This document shows positions 1-10,458 of a stretch of 64,000 bases of DNA, in pieces. Position numbers and translations under genes: made by a program. Positions within the stretch are counted from its first letter, which is position 1. Each line of letters starts with the position of its first letter. Below the pieces are notes generated by a model. The model was not told the origin of the DNA. It searched no databases and was given only the letters and a program-made list of their open reading frames with translations. Source of the stretch: Malachius bipustulatus (Eukaryota > Arthropoda > Insecta > Coleoptera > Melyridae); assembly GCA_910589415.1 (NCBI GenBank), contig OU342639.1, forward strand, positions 15,260,268 through 15,324,267, given 5' to 3'.

Positions 1-723
1 ACGAGTGTAAGATGTCAACCATCATATTATCCAGACCACAATTTCTTAACTTACTGATTATTATACCATGGTCAACCCGATCGAACGCCTTTGAAAAATC
101 AGTGTAAATGACGTCCACCTGACCACCGGCATCAAGCTTTTCACATAAATACTGGGTAAACTCCGTTAAATTAGTCAATGTAGATCGCCGAGTCACAAAA
201 CCGTGCCTGTCCCGACATTATAATGTGCTGCACAGAAGCATATAAGGGGTCATATAAAATTGTCTCGAAAGCCTTGGAAAAATTGGACAATATACAAATA
301 GGTCGATAATTCTCGATGCCACTACGATCACCGCCCTTGAAAACAGGCACGGCTTTGCCTTCCTTCCACCTTCTAGGAAACGTACATGTCTTCATAGACA
401 AGTTGAAGATTGTGGTTAAAGGTGTTGAAAGCACCGATGCACAATCCTTCAACATAAAGATCGGAACACCATCCAAACCCTGAGTAGACTTGGGTTTCAT
501 AGATCTCAAAGACGAGACAACTTCACCCTCAGTGATTAACCTATCGCATAGATTAGTATGGGTTTTCATACCAATGAAAGCTGTATGAGACTAGGACTGA
601 GTATACACCGATCTGAAGTTATCGGCAAAAGCTCTGGCAATTGTTTCCGGCGAGTCATAATACACATCGTTCATATTGCAATTCATCCTGTTTGGCGTCC
701 TGGATAAACTGTGACATATTTGT
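1..723 (-). pseudogene. Jockey/CR1-like non-LTR reverse transcriptase, N-terminal half
   Basis: This is the start of the reverse transcriptase of a non-LTR retrotransposon, which copies its own RNA at a nicked chromosomal site. Reading leftward, a pre-RT stretch (NMNDVYYDSPETIARAF, about 600-660) is followed by RT blocks: GLDGVPIFMLKDCA, then FKGGDRSGIENYRPI, and at the left edge VDVIYTDFSKAFDRVDH. The FSKAF form of the first catalytic block is usual for the Jockey/CR1 group. The frame is broken near 200 and near 580-690. The rest of the domain (YADD box onward) lies outside the window. It belongs with the endonuclease pieces at 1929-2722 and 3713-3881. Confidence 0.85.
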
Positions 724-1928
724 CTACAAAAGCTTACGGCAGCTGTTCGCCGGCGGCATTATAGGTAATGGGTTGCTGCATAAAAAAATTGATGGTTAAT
801 TCTGTTGAGCGCCACCGAGTTTTTATGGAAAACTCAGAAACCGGATTTCATAGGAAATCTATTCACCTGTTGGAAGCAAAAGAAAAACTAAACGTATTCC
901 CAAAAAAAAATGGTTTACTTTATTGACATTTTCCAAATAAATGAATAAATGAATAATTATTGAAAGTAAACGAGTACCTCCGCGGATAATAATATTTACA
1001 TAAAAAATGTTTGATTATCTGAATTAGAAAATTGAATTATTATAAAAAAAATGGTATTGTCCCTAAAAAACAGCTGTTTTTGGGCTAACAGATATGTAAT
1101 GATTTTATAACTGACAAAATACCTATGTAATCTAATATGACTCTACTCTATTAATTTTTCAAAATCTCCACTTCATCACTCTATTACAATCTTTCCTTCA
1201 TTGATAAAAAAAATAACAATAATAATAATAAAAATAAACGACCTTCTCCTATCCGTAGCGTCCAGGGATGGAATGGCGAGGTTTGACTTCTTATTCACTC
1301 ATACTATTAATTCTGTACAGGAGGGTTGATCGTCCTTCACACTGACTGACTTTCCAAAATCCACAACTCCATAATATCCATCATATGACACAACCCATAA
1401 CGCAATTGTTCGAATATCCATAATACACCCATTGAATTATTGAACACCGATTCCAAGGATAAACATAAAGAACAAGAAGAACAAAACGAAATGGACAAAA
1501 ACCCTCTATTGACAGAGGGTTTCCTATTTATCCTTAAATGGTGGCAAACAATCAGTAAAATAGATCTCAACTACCTATTATCTGTTCAATAATCGGAATT
1601 CACACAAGTCCATGTAAATTACCTCAGATAATTAAAAGTAATAATTATAAATTATTCGGTAGGTAGGTATTGATGCTAAACCTACATCGCTCTGCCGCAG
1701 TCAAGCCGGGTCACCTTCTCTCCTACCACCCGTGTTGATAAGGATATTTGATATCTAATGAGCCGATGCAGCGTCTATAGAATTGTATACAAAAAAAGTA
1801 GTAAAATGACTAACTCGATGCCTAATGCCTGTTTGTGGAAATGTCCATGAAATTAAGATTGCTTATTTATCTGAAATCATTTGAATTACAAGTAGCATTA
1901 TTTATAAAAAAATAAAAATGCTACAAAA
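724..1928. mobile_element. 1.2-kb insertion flanked by perfect 8-bp duplication CTACAAAA
   Basis: CTACAAAA occurs at 724-731 and again at 1921-1928, exactly where the endonuclease-RT linker of the host element is cut. If 732-1920 plus one copy is removed, the linker reads on from KFWEFVQNKRGF to the pre-RT region. The inserted 1,189 bp has no long ORF and no obvious terminal inverted repeats; its right end is A-rich (1897-1919). An 8-bp duplication fits hAT or P elements, but without TIRs the class is open. Confidence 0.6.
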
Positions 1929-2722
1929 CCACGTTTGTTTTGCACAAATTCCCAGAACTTAGATGGATTTTTTTAAAGAAGTAGTTGGGAGCGATGCAAG
2001 TATTCGTTGTAAGCAACTTTAACGAGTTGTTTTATTTCAGCTCGCAATTTTACAAACCGAGAACGATGGAATTGAGAACACAGCTTTTTATATTTCTGAT
2101 AATGTCTGTCTTTCAAGTGCAATTTAGTAATGATTTCCCTAGTATACCAACGCGGATAACTTTTTCTTCTACCCTTCCTAAACACCGGTACAAATTTGTT
2201 AAATAAATTATATAACATCTCATAAAAGTACCCACATGCAGAATCAACATCCTTAAATTTCTTTAGCACAGTCCAATCAGTCTCCGCTAATTCAGTATAC
2301 AAGCCGACCAAATTAGCCTGTCTGAAGTTGTATCTCCTCAAAGAGTCACCAAATTCACACCTTTCAATTCTCTTACCAACCAATATACCAAATTCGATAC
2401 ACAATGCAGGATGGTGCAAGTCCTCTCTAACAAGCGGTGACTCACAACGACATACATCACACCTTATATCACTGACCACTAAATCCAGCAAACGATTAGC
2501 ACAATTCCTAACCCTATTATATTGACATAGATCAAAAAAAGACATAAAATTATCAAGTACTCTGTACAGCACCCCTCTCCCTACCAATGTGCCATCCAGT
2601 CCAGCAGCATACTCAGGGATGTTGAAATCTCCTAAGATCAAAACATTACCATTATATAACCTGTCATAAGCTTGAAGTCTGTCAAACAGACACATGTATT
2701 CATCAATGGTTACATTATAAGT
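1929..2722 (-). pseudogene. Jockey/CR1-like apurinic endonuclease, C-terminal half and linker
   Basis: Same element as the RT at 1-723. The protein shows LILGDFNIPEYA (catalytic GDFN block of the exonuclease-endonuclease-phosphatase fold), a domain body ending in EDLHHPAL where the family has S-D-H-x-P, then a basic RT linker (KSYPRWYTREI, KFWEFVQNKRGF). The family's SDH is replaced by DLHH, so catalysis is doubtful. A frameshift lies near 1970. The upstream third of the domain is missing: a P-transposase fragment joins at about 2715. Confidence 0.85.
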
Positions 2723-3712
2723 GTGTTTTTCATAGTGCATATGAAGCCCAAAGCGAAAGTTTTCCTTCCGTGATTTAATACTGGTATTCCATCAATTAGC
2801 AGTGACTTAAAATATTTGATATGTCTGCAAATGTTTCGACAAAATAATGAATTGTTTGAGGTCTCAAAGGAGCATTATAACCTTTGCCGAAAGGATTTCT
2901 AGAATTTAATTTATCAAATATTCGATCAATAATGCGGATAAATTCTATGGTGGCTCCACAATCTTGGAAGCCTTCAACACCCGAATCTTTCAAATACCGT
3001 AATGCATCCGCAACGCTACTGCTTTGAGCAGGTGAGCGAACATTCATTATTTTATTTCTATAATATATATGGTTTCATGTTATTGAATTTGCCAGGCTTT
3101 GAATGTCATCGAGCTTTTTTAAATATTCCCAACTTATTTTTCCCTGTGGAGAGTAGATCTCTCTTTCGGCAACACAGTTTCTTGCTAATTTGAGCATATG
3201 ACAAGTATCAAGCATGCAATAAACTTTAACAGGAAAACATGGATGAATAAAATGGGCTGTAATCTTTTCTGATGAAATTTTACAGCCCAGTGTATGTTGT
3301 TATATTTGTTGCAGTTCCATCACTTGTTATCGATCTAATTGTAATGCCTATTTCAAATAGGGATCTCAAACAAGTTGAAATCAATTGAATAAAGCAGAAG
3401 CACCGCATCTGCTTTATTACACAAAAAATATGCTACTGGACATTTGAATTTTTTTTATAACTAACTATTTGGAAAAATAGAGCCTCTGATGCGGGAGTTT
3501 CAAAGTTGGCATGCACAACGCCACCAAAATCTACATTACCCGTAAATTAGCCAGTGTTATGATCCCAAATTATTTGCTTTCTTATTGACATAGCGTCTAT
3601 AATTATTAAGGCACAATTTTTCACACTCGGATCACTTGCAACTTCTAGTTTTAAAAACGGTAAAATTTCTGAAAGAAAACCAGGCTGGCTATCCAATTTG
3701 CATATCTGTCCC
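2715..3712 (-). pseudogene. P-type (THAP9-like) transposase fragment, copy A
   Basis: P-type transposases cut and paste DNA with a GTP cofactor. In order along the minus strand: QPGFLSEILPFLKLEVASD, DAMSIRKQIIWDHNTG (3550-3610), NVDFGGVVHANFETP, ITSDGTATNI, then GKISWEYLKKLDDIQ (about 3110-3160), ATIEFIRIIDRIFDKLNSR (2900-2960) and KTFALGFICTMKNT (2720-2760). These are the catalytic core and the region after the GTP-binding insertion of THAP9-like proteins. Several stops and frameshifts are present. It replaces part of the surrounding endonuclease, so it is not a clean insertion. It differs in sequence from the P transposase at 18411-20267 and is a separate family. Confidence 0.8.
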
Positions 3713-3881
3713 GACGTATGAGATTGTAACCATTTATCGCGACCAAGTCATCAGAAATTTGAGTGTGTAGCCAAGTTTCAGTCACTTCAAATAGATCATA
3801 ACCGCCAGATAATATTAAGTTTCTAACTGAATCAATGTGTGCCGCCAGCGACCTAACATCTAAATGACCGCACTTCATCAT
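3713..3881 (-). pseudogene. Jockey/CR1-like endonuclease, N-terminal end
   Basis: Encodes GHLDVRSLAAHIDSVRN, then YDLFEVTETWL and INGYNLIRRDR, the first beta strand and the E-T-W-L block of the non-LTR endonuclease (E is a metal ligand). About 100 residues that should follow are missing before the segment at 1929-2722. The P-type fragment 2715-3712 sits in their place. Confidence 0.8.
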
Positions 3882-3960
3882 TCAAGATAAATAAAAAATA
3901 TCAAGTATAGTACACGTTAACGATTCCCCTTCCCTCCATTCCTCAAGTATAAATGTAATA

Positions 3961-3996
3961 ATTTAGTAATAATAATAATAATGTAATAATAATAGT
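3961..3996. repeat. TAA/AAT microsatellite
   Basis: An interrupted ATA/TAA run directly at the left end of PIWI copy A. The homology between PIWI copies A and C stops exactly at this run, so it may mark a repair or slippage junction. Confidence 0.8.
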
Positions 3997-4391
3997 AGCG
4001 TGTAATAACTTTATCTAACCTAGTGATGCTACCATTCTGGCAAAACTTTTCGATTTCCAGCAAACCCAACCACCATAAGTCTACACAGAGGCATACTGAC
4101 TGGTCAAGGTGAAACATACACCTTGCATTTCAATTATGTGGCCACCTTCGTAGTGATCGGCAACGCTCCTTTTGCAGTGAGATTCCTAGCACAGACAACC
4201 TGCGACGGGCAGCCTCGTTCTACAAGGGTCTTTTTCTTAAATCCTGAATCTTTTCTATGTTTTGTTTTGGTAAGGCACACAGCATTAACATTGGGTTTCC
4301 ACTATTAATAGCAAAGTCTATCTTTTCAATATAAGAACCTGCGCGATCATCATCAATGGGGAATGTCTTGTAGTGACTCAAGGACCACCAC
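3992..4391 (-). pseudogene. PIWI-family pseudogene, copy A
   Basis: On the minus strand the segment encodes MID-PIWI domain sequence of a PIWI-clade Argonaute, the germline piRNA-guided nuclease. Visible pieces are the MID stretch ending in MLMLCVLPKQN, TKVATQLKCKVYGSP typical of the start of the PIWI domain, and LMVVGF where active proteins have VGFD. It aligns without gaps to copy C (17956-18355) over exactly 400 bp, with about seven mismatches by eye. Stops and frameshifts exclude a working protein. Homology ends abruptly at both sides. Confidence 0.75.
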
Positions 4392-5948
4392 TATTACCTA
4401 TTGATACCTTAATGGCTTCCATACTTTCCTTCCCCTTTTTGTTACATACTGTTTAGGGGTAGTATCATTTGTACACACTGATTCATTTCTTTTGTTTGAA
4501 TCTATACTACTGTCAGTCAGCTTACCCCCTCCTCAACAGAATTGAGGAAACTACGTTCGACTTTCCTAATTTGACCTGATTCTTTGTGGCGAGCAAGTTT
4601 TTATGGGAGGTGATGCTAGAGTAATACGACGAAATTTTTCCACAAGCCCGTTTATTTATATTTAAATACATTGTTTCACAGAGTACAGGGGATATTTCAA
4701 ATGTTACAAATATATTCAAATTCACTCCAGTAATGTCACTACAATATGGTTCCCTATCCTTAACCTAAATAAACACAATCCTGTATCTGTGAAAATCGTT
4801 TCTGGGCTAAAGTACAAAAATACGCATCGCAGTAGTCCACAATTACGGACAAGAGATAGGACAGCTGTCTACGAAACAACTTCTCAGTTGTGATCAATAA
4901 TTTATGCTCTCTAACTTATTGGATAGCCCTGGTATATCAACATTGGTAAGGAATGGACGTGTTCATAGGCAAGAATTTCGACGGATAAAGATAATTGACG
5001 AGAAAATTAGACTGAAATTAATTAAGCATGAGGCTTTCTCTTATAGATCTACAAAATGAGAAAGGCTGGTGAGGAAAGTGCCTGCTCTTCGAGTGCATGA
5101 GCGCTTTCTTTTAAACAACTAAGTAGCGGGCTTCGTAGACAGAGTCATTAGAATAATTAATTATTATACATGTAATGAATTTCGGTCTCTGGCATTTGGG
5201 TTCTGAACAGTTGAACCAGGAGGAGGCTAGTCATGCCTACCTGGAAAGAAGAAAACTCGGGAGAGTATCGGGCCAGCCACAAGTTTACTAACGACAAAAA
5301 ATTTACTTTATGAACTAATAGCAACATACACCTTTTTTTGTATTAAATAGATCCCTATTAAGTATCTAATACACTCTCACTTCCACCTCCTTGGGTGGTC
5401 ACCTGTTTCAACCATTCTCACTTGACGTACCCATCAACTGTACATAAGAAAGGAAAATTCCTTCTGTAATTTAGCTAATTTGTTCAGTTATATCGGAAGT
5501 AATTTTGTTATATCAAAATCTTAGCGAATATTAAGTTGGAAAATCAGATTATCAATGGATCAGTTATCATCAATTGTTAAGTCAGTGCTGTCAAAGATAA
5601 ATAGTAATATTTCATTCGTTTTATCAATGATCCGAGGTGAACTCGGGGTAATAAGCAGCAAAATTGTAACTATTTCGAATTCACTTTTGTGCTGAGCTCG
5701 ATTAAAACCGGCTCCCTTTTTCCTACTAAGGGGCTGTCGACTCGTTGTTTCGTTGCAAAACCTTGCTTCATTTTAACCCTTTTTAATTTCTCATTATGTG
5801 GGTTTTACTGTTGTTAAGTACATATCTTAGACAAAAATTAATTAATATTTATGATAATTATTATGTTCATAAGCAAACTAAAATTATGTTCGAGCGTCCG
5901 CTTCTCTCTTTCATGTAAACTGGCGAATTCACTAATCGAGATGCGATT
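4392..5948. other. No recognisable gene
   Basis: A/T-rich DNA with short broken reading frames only. A minus-strand stretch near 4530-4640 has scattered His and Lys residues but no full zinc finger. Nothing else is recognisable. Confidence 0.6.
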
Positions 5949-5962
5949 AATCTCGATTAGAA
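5949..5962 (+). repeat. Left target-site duplication of the SIDE-like element
   Basis: AATCTCGATTAGAA, repeated perfectly at 7984-7997. Fourteen bases is a normal length for endonuclease-primed non-LTR insertion. Confidence 0.85.
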
Positions 5963-6276
5963 CCCGTGCGGTTGAGTACCCATCGGGCGCGTCCCCAGGT
6001 GGCGGATAGGGGGAAGGCCTTACAATGATCGTAAGTGAGTAAGGTTAGCAGTGGTGATAAAGCTCGTCGGAGGTAAAATTCTAGACTGGTAGCTCAAAAC
6101 CCTGCCGCGGACCACTTCCCCTAACCTGGTTGTCGTGTCGTGACTAAAGGTCTGCACTAGGGGAAACGGCGCCAGAGATGTCCGACTGTGGACTATCTGA
6201 TATACCGTATCATCTGTTGTCGTGGTCACGTTCCGCGCACAGAGAGATGCGGGGGTCTCGGCTTAATCGCCGGAAC

Positions 6277-7076
6277 CAGTGATGCAAAAATACGGTATTT
6301 TATTTTTTTTGTATTATACAGCGTATAATACGGTTTAAAATACCGTATAATACAAATTTGAAGGTTACCAAAAATTACGGTCACTTGTCAGCTGTCTCCT
6401 GTCATTGATCATAATTCATTATCCAGACTATAAATTCTTAACCAAGCTTTTATTTTTGTTATTTAAGAAAGAGGAAAGAGGGATCTTCCTCTTTTCCTTC
6501 GGTCTTAACTGTGCAGATAATATCTACACACTTAAGACCGAAGGAAAAGCTAGATAAGACAAATTCGTTCCACTCCGATAATTATTGGCTTATCCAGCCT
6601 ATCCTAAGCAAGCTCATCCAGCCAGCCACACACTTGATAAATAGTTAAATAGACGAACACACTTACCTTTTAATCAGAAATTCAGGCCGAATCAGCAGGA
6701 GTCAAATAAATAACAGGGAACTTCGAAAATACAAAAGTTTTTTTCATTTTAAATTCATAAACTTATAATTAGATGCCATATCAAAAGACCTACCTAGTAC
6801 CAGTACTACCTATGTAATTATAAAGGAATTCCTACCGAGACCGAGATACCTACCGCGGTTTGTTTTTTGCTGAATTTTTGAAAAATCATGAAAAGTAATC
6901 ATGATATGGATGGTCTCGGTTCTGTCACTTCTGTCAGTTCTGTCATTTGGGAAGGTCTATTTCAGAGAGTTCTTCTTTTTGTTTTTAATACCGGTATAAA
7001 ATGTCCTGGTATAATACAAAAAATACGTATTATACAAGTGTATAATACAACGTGTATAATACAATTCGCATCACTG
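6277..7076. mobile_element. hAT-type MITE with perfect 8-bp target duplication
   Basis: Starts CAGTGATGC (6277) and ends with its reverse complement GCATCACTG (7068-7076). It is flanked by GCCGGAAC on both sides (6269-6276, 7077-7084). An 8-bp duplication and CAG-start TIRs are the hAT signature. Both subterminal regions carry many copies of the near-palindrome GTATAATAC/GTATTATAC, plausible transposase-binding repeats. There is no transposase ORF, so it is non-autonomous. Removing it with one duplication copy restores the host element's 5' region. Confidence 0.88.
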
Positions 7077-7339
7077 GCCGGAACCAAGAGGAGACAACCT
7101 CACTAAAAAAAAAACCTAAATCCTAAGGCGGGGGTCCAGGCTGATGGGATGCGTGACTGGATAGAAGACCAGCCCTACTGGATTCAACCTTGGGGCATCA
7201 GGGGGCACCCCACTGTATCAATCCCCTCACCTTTGCATGCGGGGCTCTGCATAGGTGGAACACCCTTCCCTAGCTACTCGTGGGATCAACCATGGTAAGA
7301 AATAAAAAACCAAGAAATTGCGGGACATCACCGCAAAAC

Positions 7340-7884
7340 AGACTGCTGACCGAGCGGGGCTTGTCACCCGTCAAGACAGTCAGCAATCTAAACAATCCTT
7401 GTGCTCGAGACGACCTCGAGCGCAAGAAGAATGCCCACGCATTGGCAAGAAAAGGAGCATCGACACCCTTCATAGGACCAGAGCCATTGTGTGGCTTCGA
7501 AGATACTTTCTTCAAGGCAGAACTCTAAAAGGAAGAAGAAAACTGAGAGAAACCCATTGGAGGAACCTCTCGGGGTTGAGACAAGCCAAAGAACTTCTCG
7601 GGAATTTTAACCGAGAGAATTAACAGAACACTGACGGGATTCCTAACGAGACATTGCAAGCTCAAGGAACACCTGAGGAAGCTAGGCATAGAAGAAAATG
7701 GCGTCTGCAGATTCTGCGGGAAAGGAGACCACGTCACCTGCTGCTCAACTGCGATGCGATAGAACTCAAAAGAAGTAATATTCTGGGCCATCACCAGCTA
7801 GAGGCAGGGAACTTACCCGACCTTGATCTTCTCAAAATCCTGAAGTTTATCAAGGAAACGGACTTGGAGAGGGTGCTTCACTAA
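7340..7884 (+). pseudogene. C-terminus of non-LTR pol: RNase H end and CCHC tail
   Basis: Three frames together give the end of an insect non-LTR pol of the RNase-H-bearing group. They are ALARKGASTPFIGPEPLCG (end of RNase H, 7433-7494), WRNLSGLRQAKELL, LTGFLTRHCKLKEHLRKLG, VCRFCGKGD, and HLLLNCDAIELKR. C-x2-C ... H-x4-C is the usual C-terminal zinc motif. Frames change near 7500 and near 7725. It is a relic inside the SIDE-like unit and cannot act by itself. Confidence 0.75.
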
Positions 7885-7983
7885 AGGGATTCCACACCAG
7901 GCGAAGCACAGTAGAGGGGATACAATAGATCTTTTAGGTCGCAGTAACTTAATCACCCTCAAAAATACAAATACAAATACAAA

Positions 7984-7997
7984 AATCTCGATTAGAA
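7984..7997 (+). repeat. Right target-site duplication of the SIDE-like element
   Basis: Second perfect copy of AATCTCGATTAGAA, directly after the AAATAC repeat tail. Confidence 0.85.
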
Positions 7998-10087
7998 GAG
8001 GAAAGGTTAAAAATGTTCCGTCCAGCCAGACGTTGACAAATCGTTCGTCATGGTTTTGGTTCGATTCCCTCGGTGCGGCTCGCTTTCGGCCAAAGTTTTA
8101 CGGCTCGCTTTCGGCCAAACTTTGTGTGTTTTTTTTTTTTGGTTTAGCTTTATATTTTTTCCCATCGCCCCTAGGCGAGTAATTTTGAGCTTGCTGTGTA
8201 AACTAATTAGTTTATAAAAAAAATACGGTAGGTACTTCGTCTTTGATTATTTACCGTTGGGAACCAGTCGCAGGCACGCAGTGGGAGGTTCTCCCATGGT
8301 ACGGCTTCCGGCGATAACCCTCAAAGAGTCGGGGACATCGATCTATCAATATTACTCATTGTCTCCGTCATATCAGTCCTCATAATATTGAGAAGGATAT
8401 ATTAGTCAGTTTTATATTGGTCACATAGTCGTCATAACATCGAGAGATCATTGTCCTGGAGCTTCGAAGGGTCACTATCCCAACTTGTCACTATTTAAAA
8501 CAATTCCTGACTGAGAACAATGGATGAATTAGAATATTAGGCAATATAATAAGTATTTCAGAAATAGGAGTCTCTGTGACGAGGTTGTCCTTTATTTATA
8601 GTCCCACTCCGCGCACCACAGTGGCTAGAGTTCCGGAAATCTTAGCATAGATAAGAATTAGACGTTTTCTCTGGGCAGCATGTGGAAAACATAGGAGGAA
8701 CATTAACAATAAATATGACTTGTATCTGGTAGGTATACGTGAGCGAAAAACGCTCGAGTTAGAATAATCTCGGACAGAAGATACCTCCGAGGAGGAAACT
8801 GAAGGTCTCCTTTCCCTACAGAAAACAGCAGAGGCTTCGGTTCCAAAACAACGACACTCCTCCTCATTTTCCGAGGACACCAGCGTCGGAAAGACAAAGG
8901 AAAAGAATTCGCTAGTTTACTTTACTTAATATTTCGTAGATGACAACTTCGGGATGTTGGAATTCCACTCGAGGCCAGTCTCTCTTTACTATACTATACT
9001 CTAACTAAACTACAACAGGCTTCCGTTGCCCTACTTTACACTCACTTTCCTTGCTGGGAAAGTTTCCAAACCCCTCCCGAAAAGCTGTCATCTCCCCGGA
9101 TTCTTGTTGAAAGGAAAACATCAAAAATTTTCTCTTCTCAACAAACGGAAATAAGGATGAGAGAATTCGACAAAATTACTTTTGAGAAAGCTCGAGACAC
9201 GAAGTATTTTATAATATCATAATTAATTATGGTCCTTAAATTTTACTCTATCTCAGTCGCTTTGAGCATAGCTATAGTTTCAATGACCTTGAAGGTGGAT
9301 AAGCTGATCTAGAGTCGATGCCTAGTAATTGATTTTCTTTTAGTGATAACTTCTTTTATTTATAACGAACATATTCAAACATTTCCAGTAATGAAAACGT
9401 ATTTTAAGTATCGTGAGAATCGGTTGAAACAAGTCTGAAGGATTAACATTTCTCCCCCTACCTCGGTGCAGTTATAAAACAGAAACTATAGGTAATCATC
9501 AAACTATACTGGAAACGGTTCTTTAAAAATTCCTTATAGTTACAGGGAATCCTAAGATACTGGGAAATTCTTATACCAAGGTGAGCCGATACAACACATT
9601 TTTCAAATAAAATAACTCAAAGTAGGTACCTATTTTAAGGTTTACCTCTGGGATGACTAACACCTGTTCCAGCTAGCAGGTGCAGTAATCATTTTAAAAT
9701 ATGCTACACTTTAGTGTAGTAATTAAGCAATAAAATATGACATGAAAATAATATGTTCAAAAAATTCACTCAAAGCACAAAAAATAATCGTTTAGATTTC
9801 TGTCCACAATATATTCTCTCCTTAGCGATATTCTAGTCTGGCTATTGTTCGTAATTCATGAGACTGGGAAGTTCATGAGTCTTTTCGTAAGTTTTCTAAA
9901 TTAGGTATGCAAAAATATGATATTTCCTTATGTTCTATTTGGTATGCAGAAAAAATTATATTTAATTATGTATATTTTTCTAGAATATTTATAGACAGGC
10001 AAATTCTGACTCCTGAGGTACTTATTGTACCGAGGCGATAATTACTGAGGTTCATTTATTTTAAAATAGGATTATTATACTTATTTC
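7998..10087. other. No recognisable gene; short tandem repeat
   Basis: At 8076-8119 a 19-bp unit, CGGCTCGCTTTCGGCCAAA, is repeated at a 25-bp period. A perfect polymerase III box-B match (GGTTCGATTCC, 8058-8068) has no box A, so it is not called a tRNA or SINE. The remainder shows only short, unconvincing frames. Confidence 0.5.
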
Positions 10088-10092
10088 AGAAA

Positions 10093-10458
10093 ATGCTAAC
10101 TTTCAATGAATATCTTGCGTTCATAAATCAGCAAAATCAAAAGAACCGACCTGGTGTGACAGACGTCTGGGTGTCTGCCACTATGTTCTCCGCCGCCTCC
10201 GGTCTTCGGGTGGTTGTCCGCTTACTTGGTCTGCCAGATCTAGTCGTCCTTGGTGGGGCAGATTCAGTAATTCTCTTAGAGGAAATCGGCCGAGTCCCAA
10301 CTCTCGTTCGCGGAGACGAAGTTTTACCGCCGGTTTTCTTTACCTTCGGCATGTTCGCGGGTATCGTTCTCGGGGTTATGCACAGCGACACAATAGCACG
10401 ATGGATCGACGAAAGGAAAATAGTCTCGTCGCGAGTTCAACAGAAAATACTCTGGTAA
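10093..10458 (+). CDS. Orphan ORF of 121 aa, possibly spurious
   Basis: An ATG ORF lies five bases after a good splice acceptor (TATTTCAG, ends 10089), in a stretch richer in G+C than its surroundings. The middle is hydrophobic (FGMFAGIVLGVMHSD). I recognise no family. The opposite strand is open over much of the same span (10137-10391, basic and Pro/Thr-rich), so the openness may only reflect composition. Treat as hypothetical. Confidence 0.2.
   Translation: MLTFNEYLAFINQQNQKNRPGVTDVWVSATMFSAASGLRVVVRLLGLPDLVVLGGADSVILLEEIGRVPTLVRGDEVLPPVFFTFGMFAGIVLGVMHSDTIARWIDERKIVSSRVQQKILW

Larger units (their letters stand above)
5963..7983 (+). mobile_element. Internally deleted non-LTR (SIDE-like) element, full unit
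   Basis: The unit is bounded by perfect 14-bp target duplications AATCTCGATTAGAA (5949-5962 and 7984-7997). The left end is GC-rich (from 5963). The right end is a short AAATAC repeat tail (about 7961-7983), as in RNase-H-bearing I/R1-group elements and their derivatives. Between them only the end of the pol ORF remains (about 7340-7884), so this is a short 5'-plus-3' derivative probably mobilised in trans. A hAT-type MITE at 6277-7076 splits the 5' part; without it the element is about 1.2 kb. Confidence 0.8.

Noticed and set aside
2796..3047. Separate host gene with THAP9 likeness
   Set aside because: Sequence on both sides continues the P-type transposase with stops, so it is a piece of the fragment 2715-3712.
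8030..8100. tRNA gene or tRNA-derived SINE, from a perfect box B (GGTTCGATTCC)
   Set aside because: There is no box A at the required distance and no cloverleaf can be drawn; no A/T-rich tail or target duplication around it.
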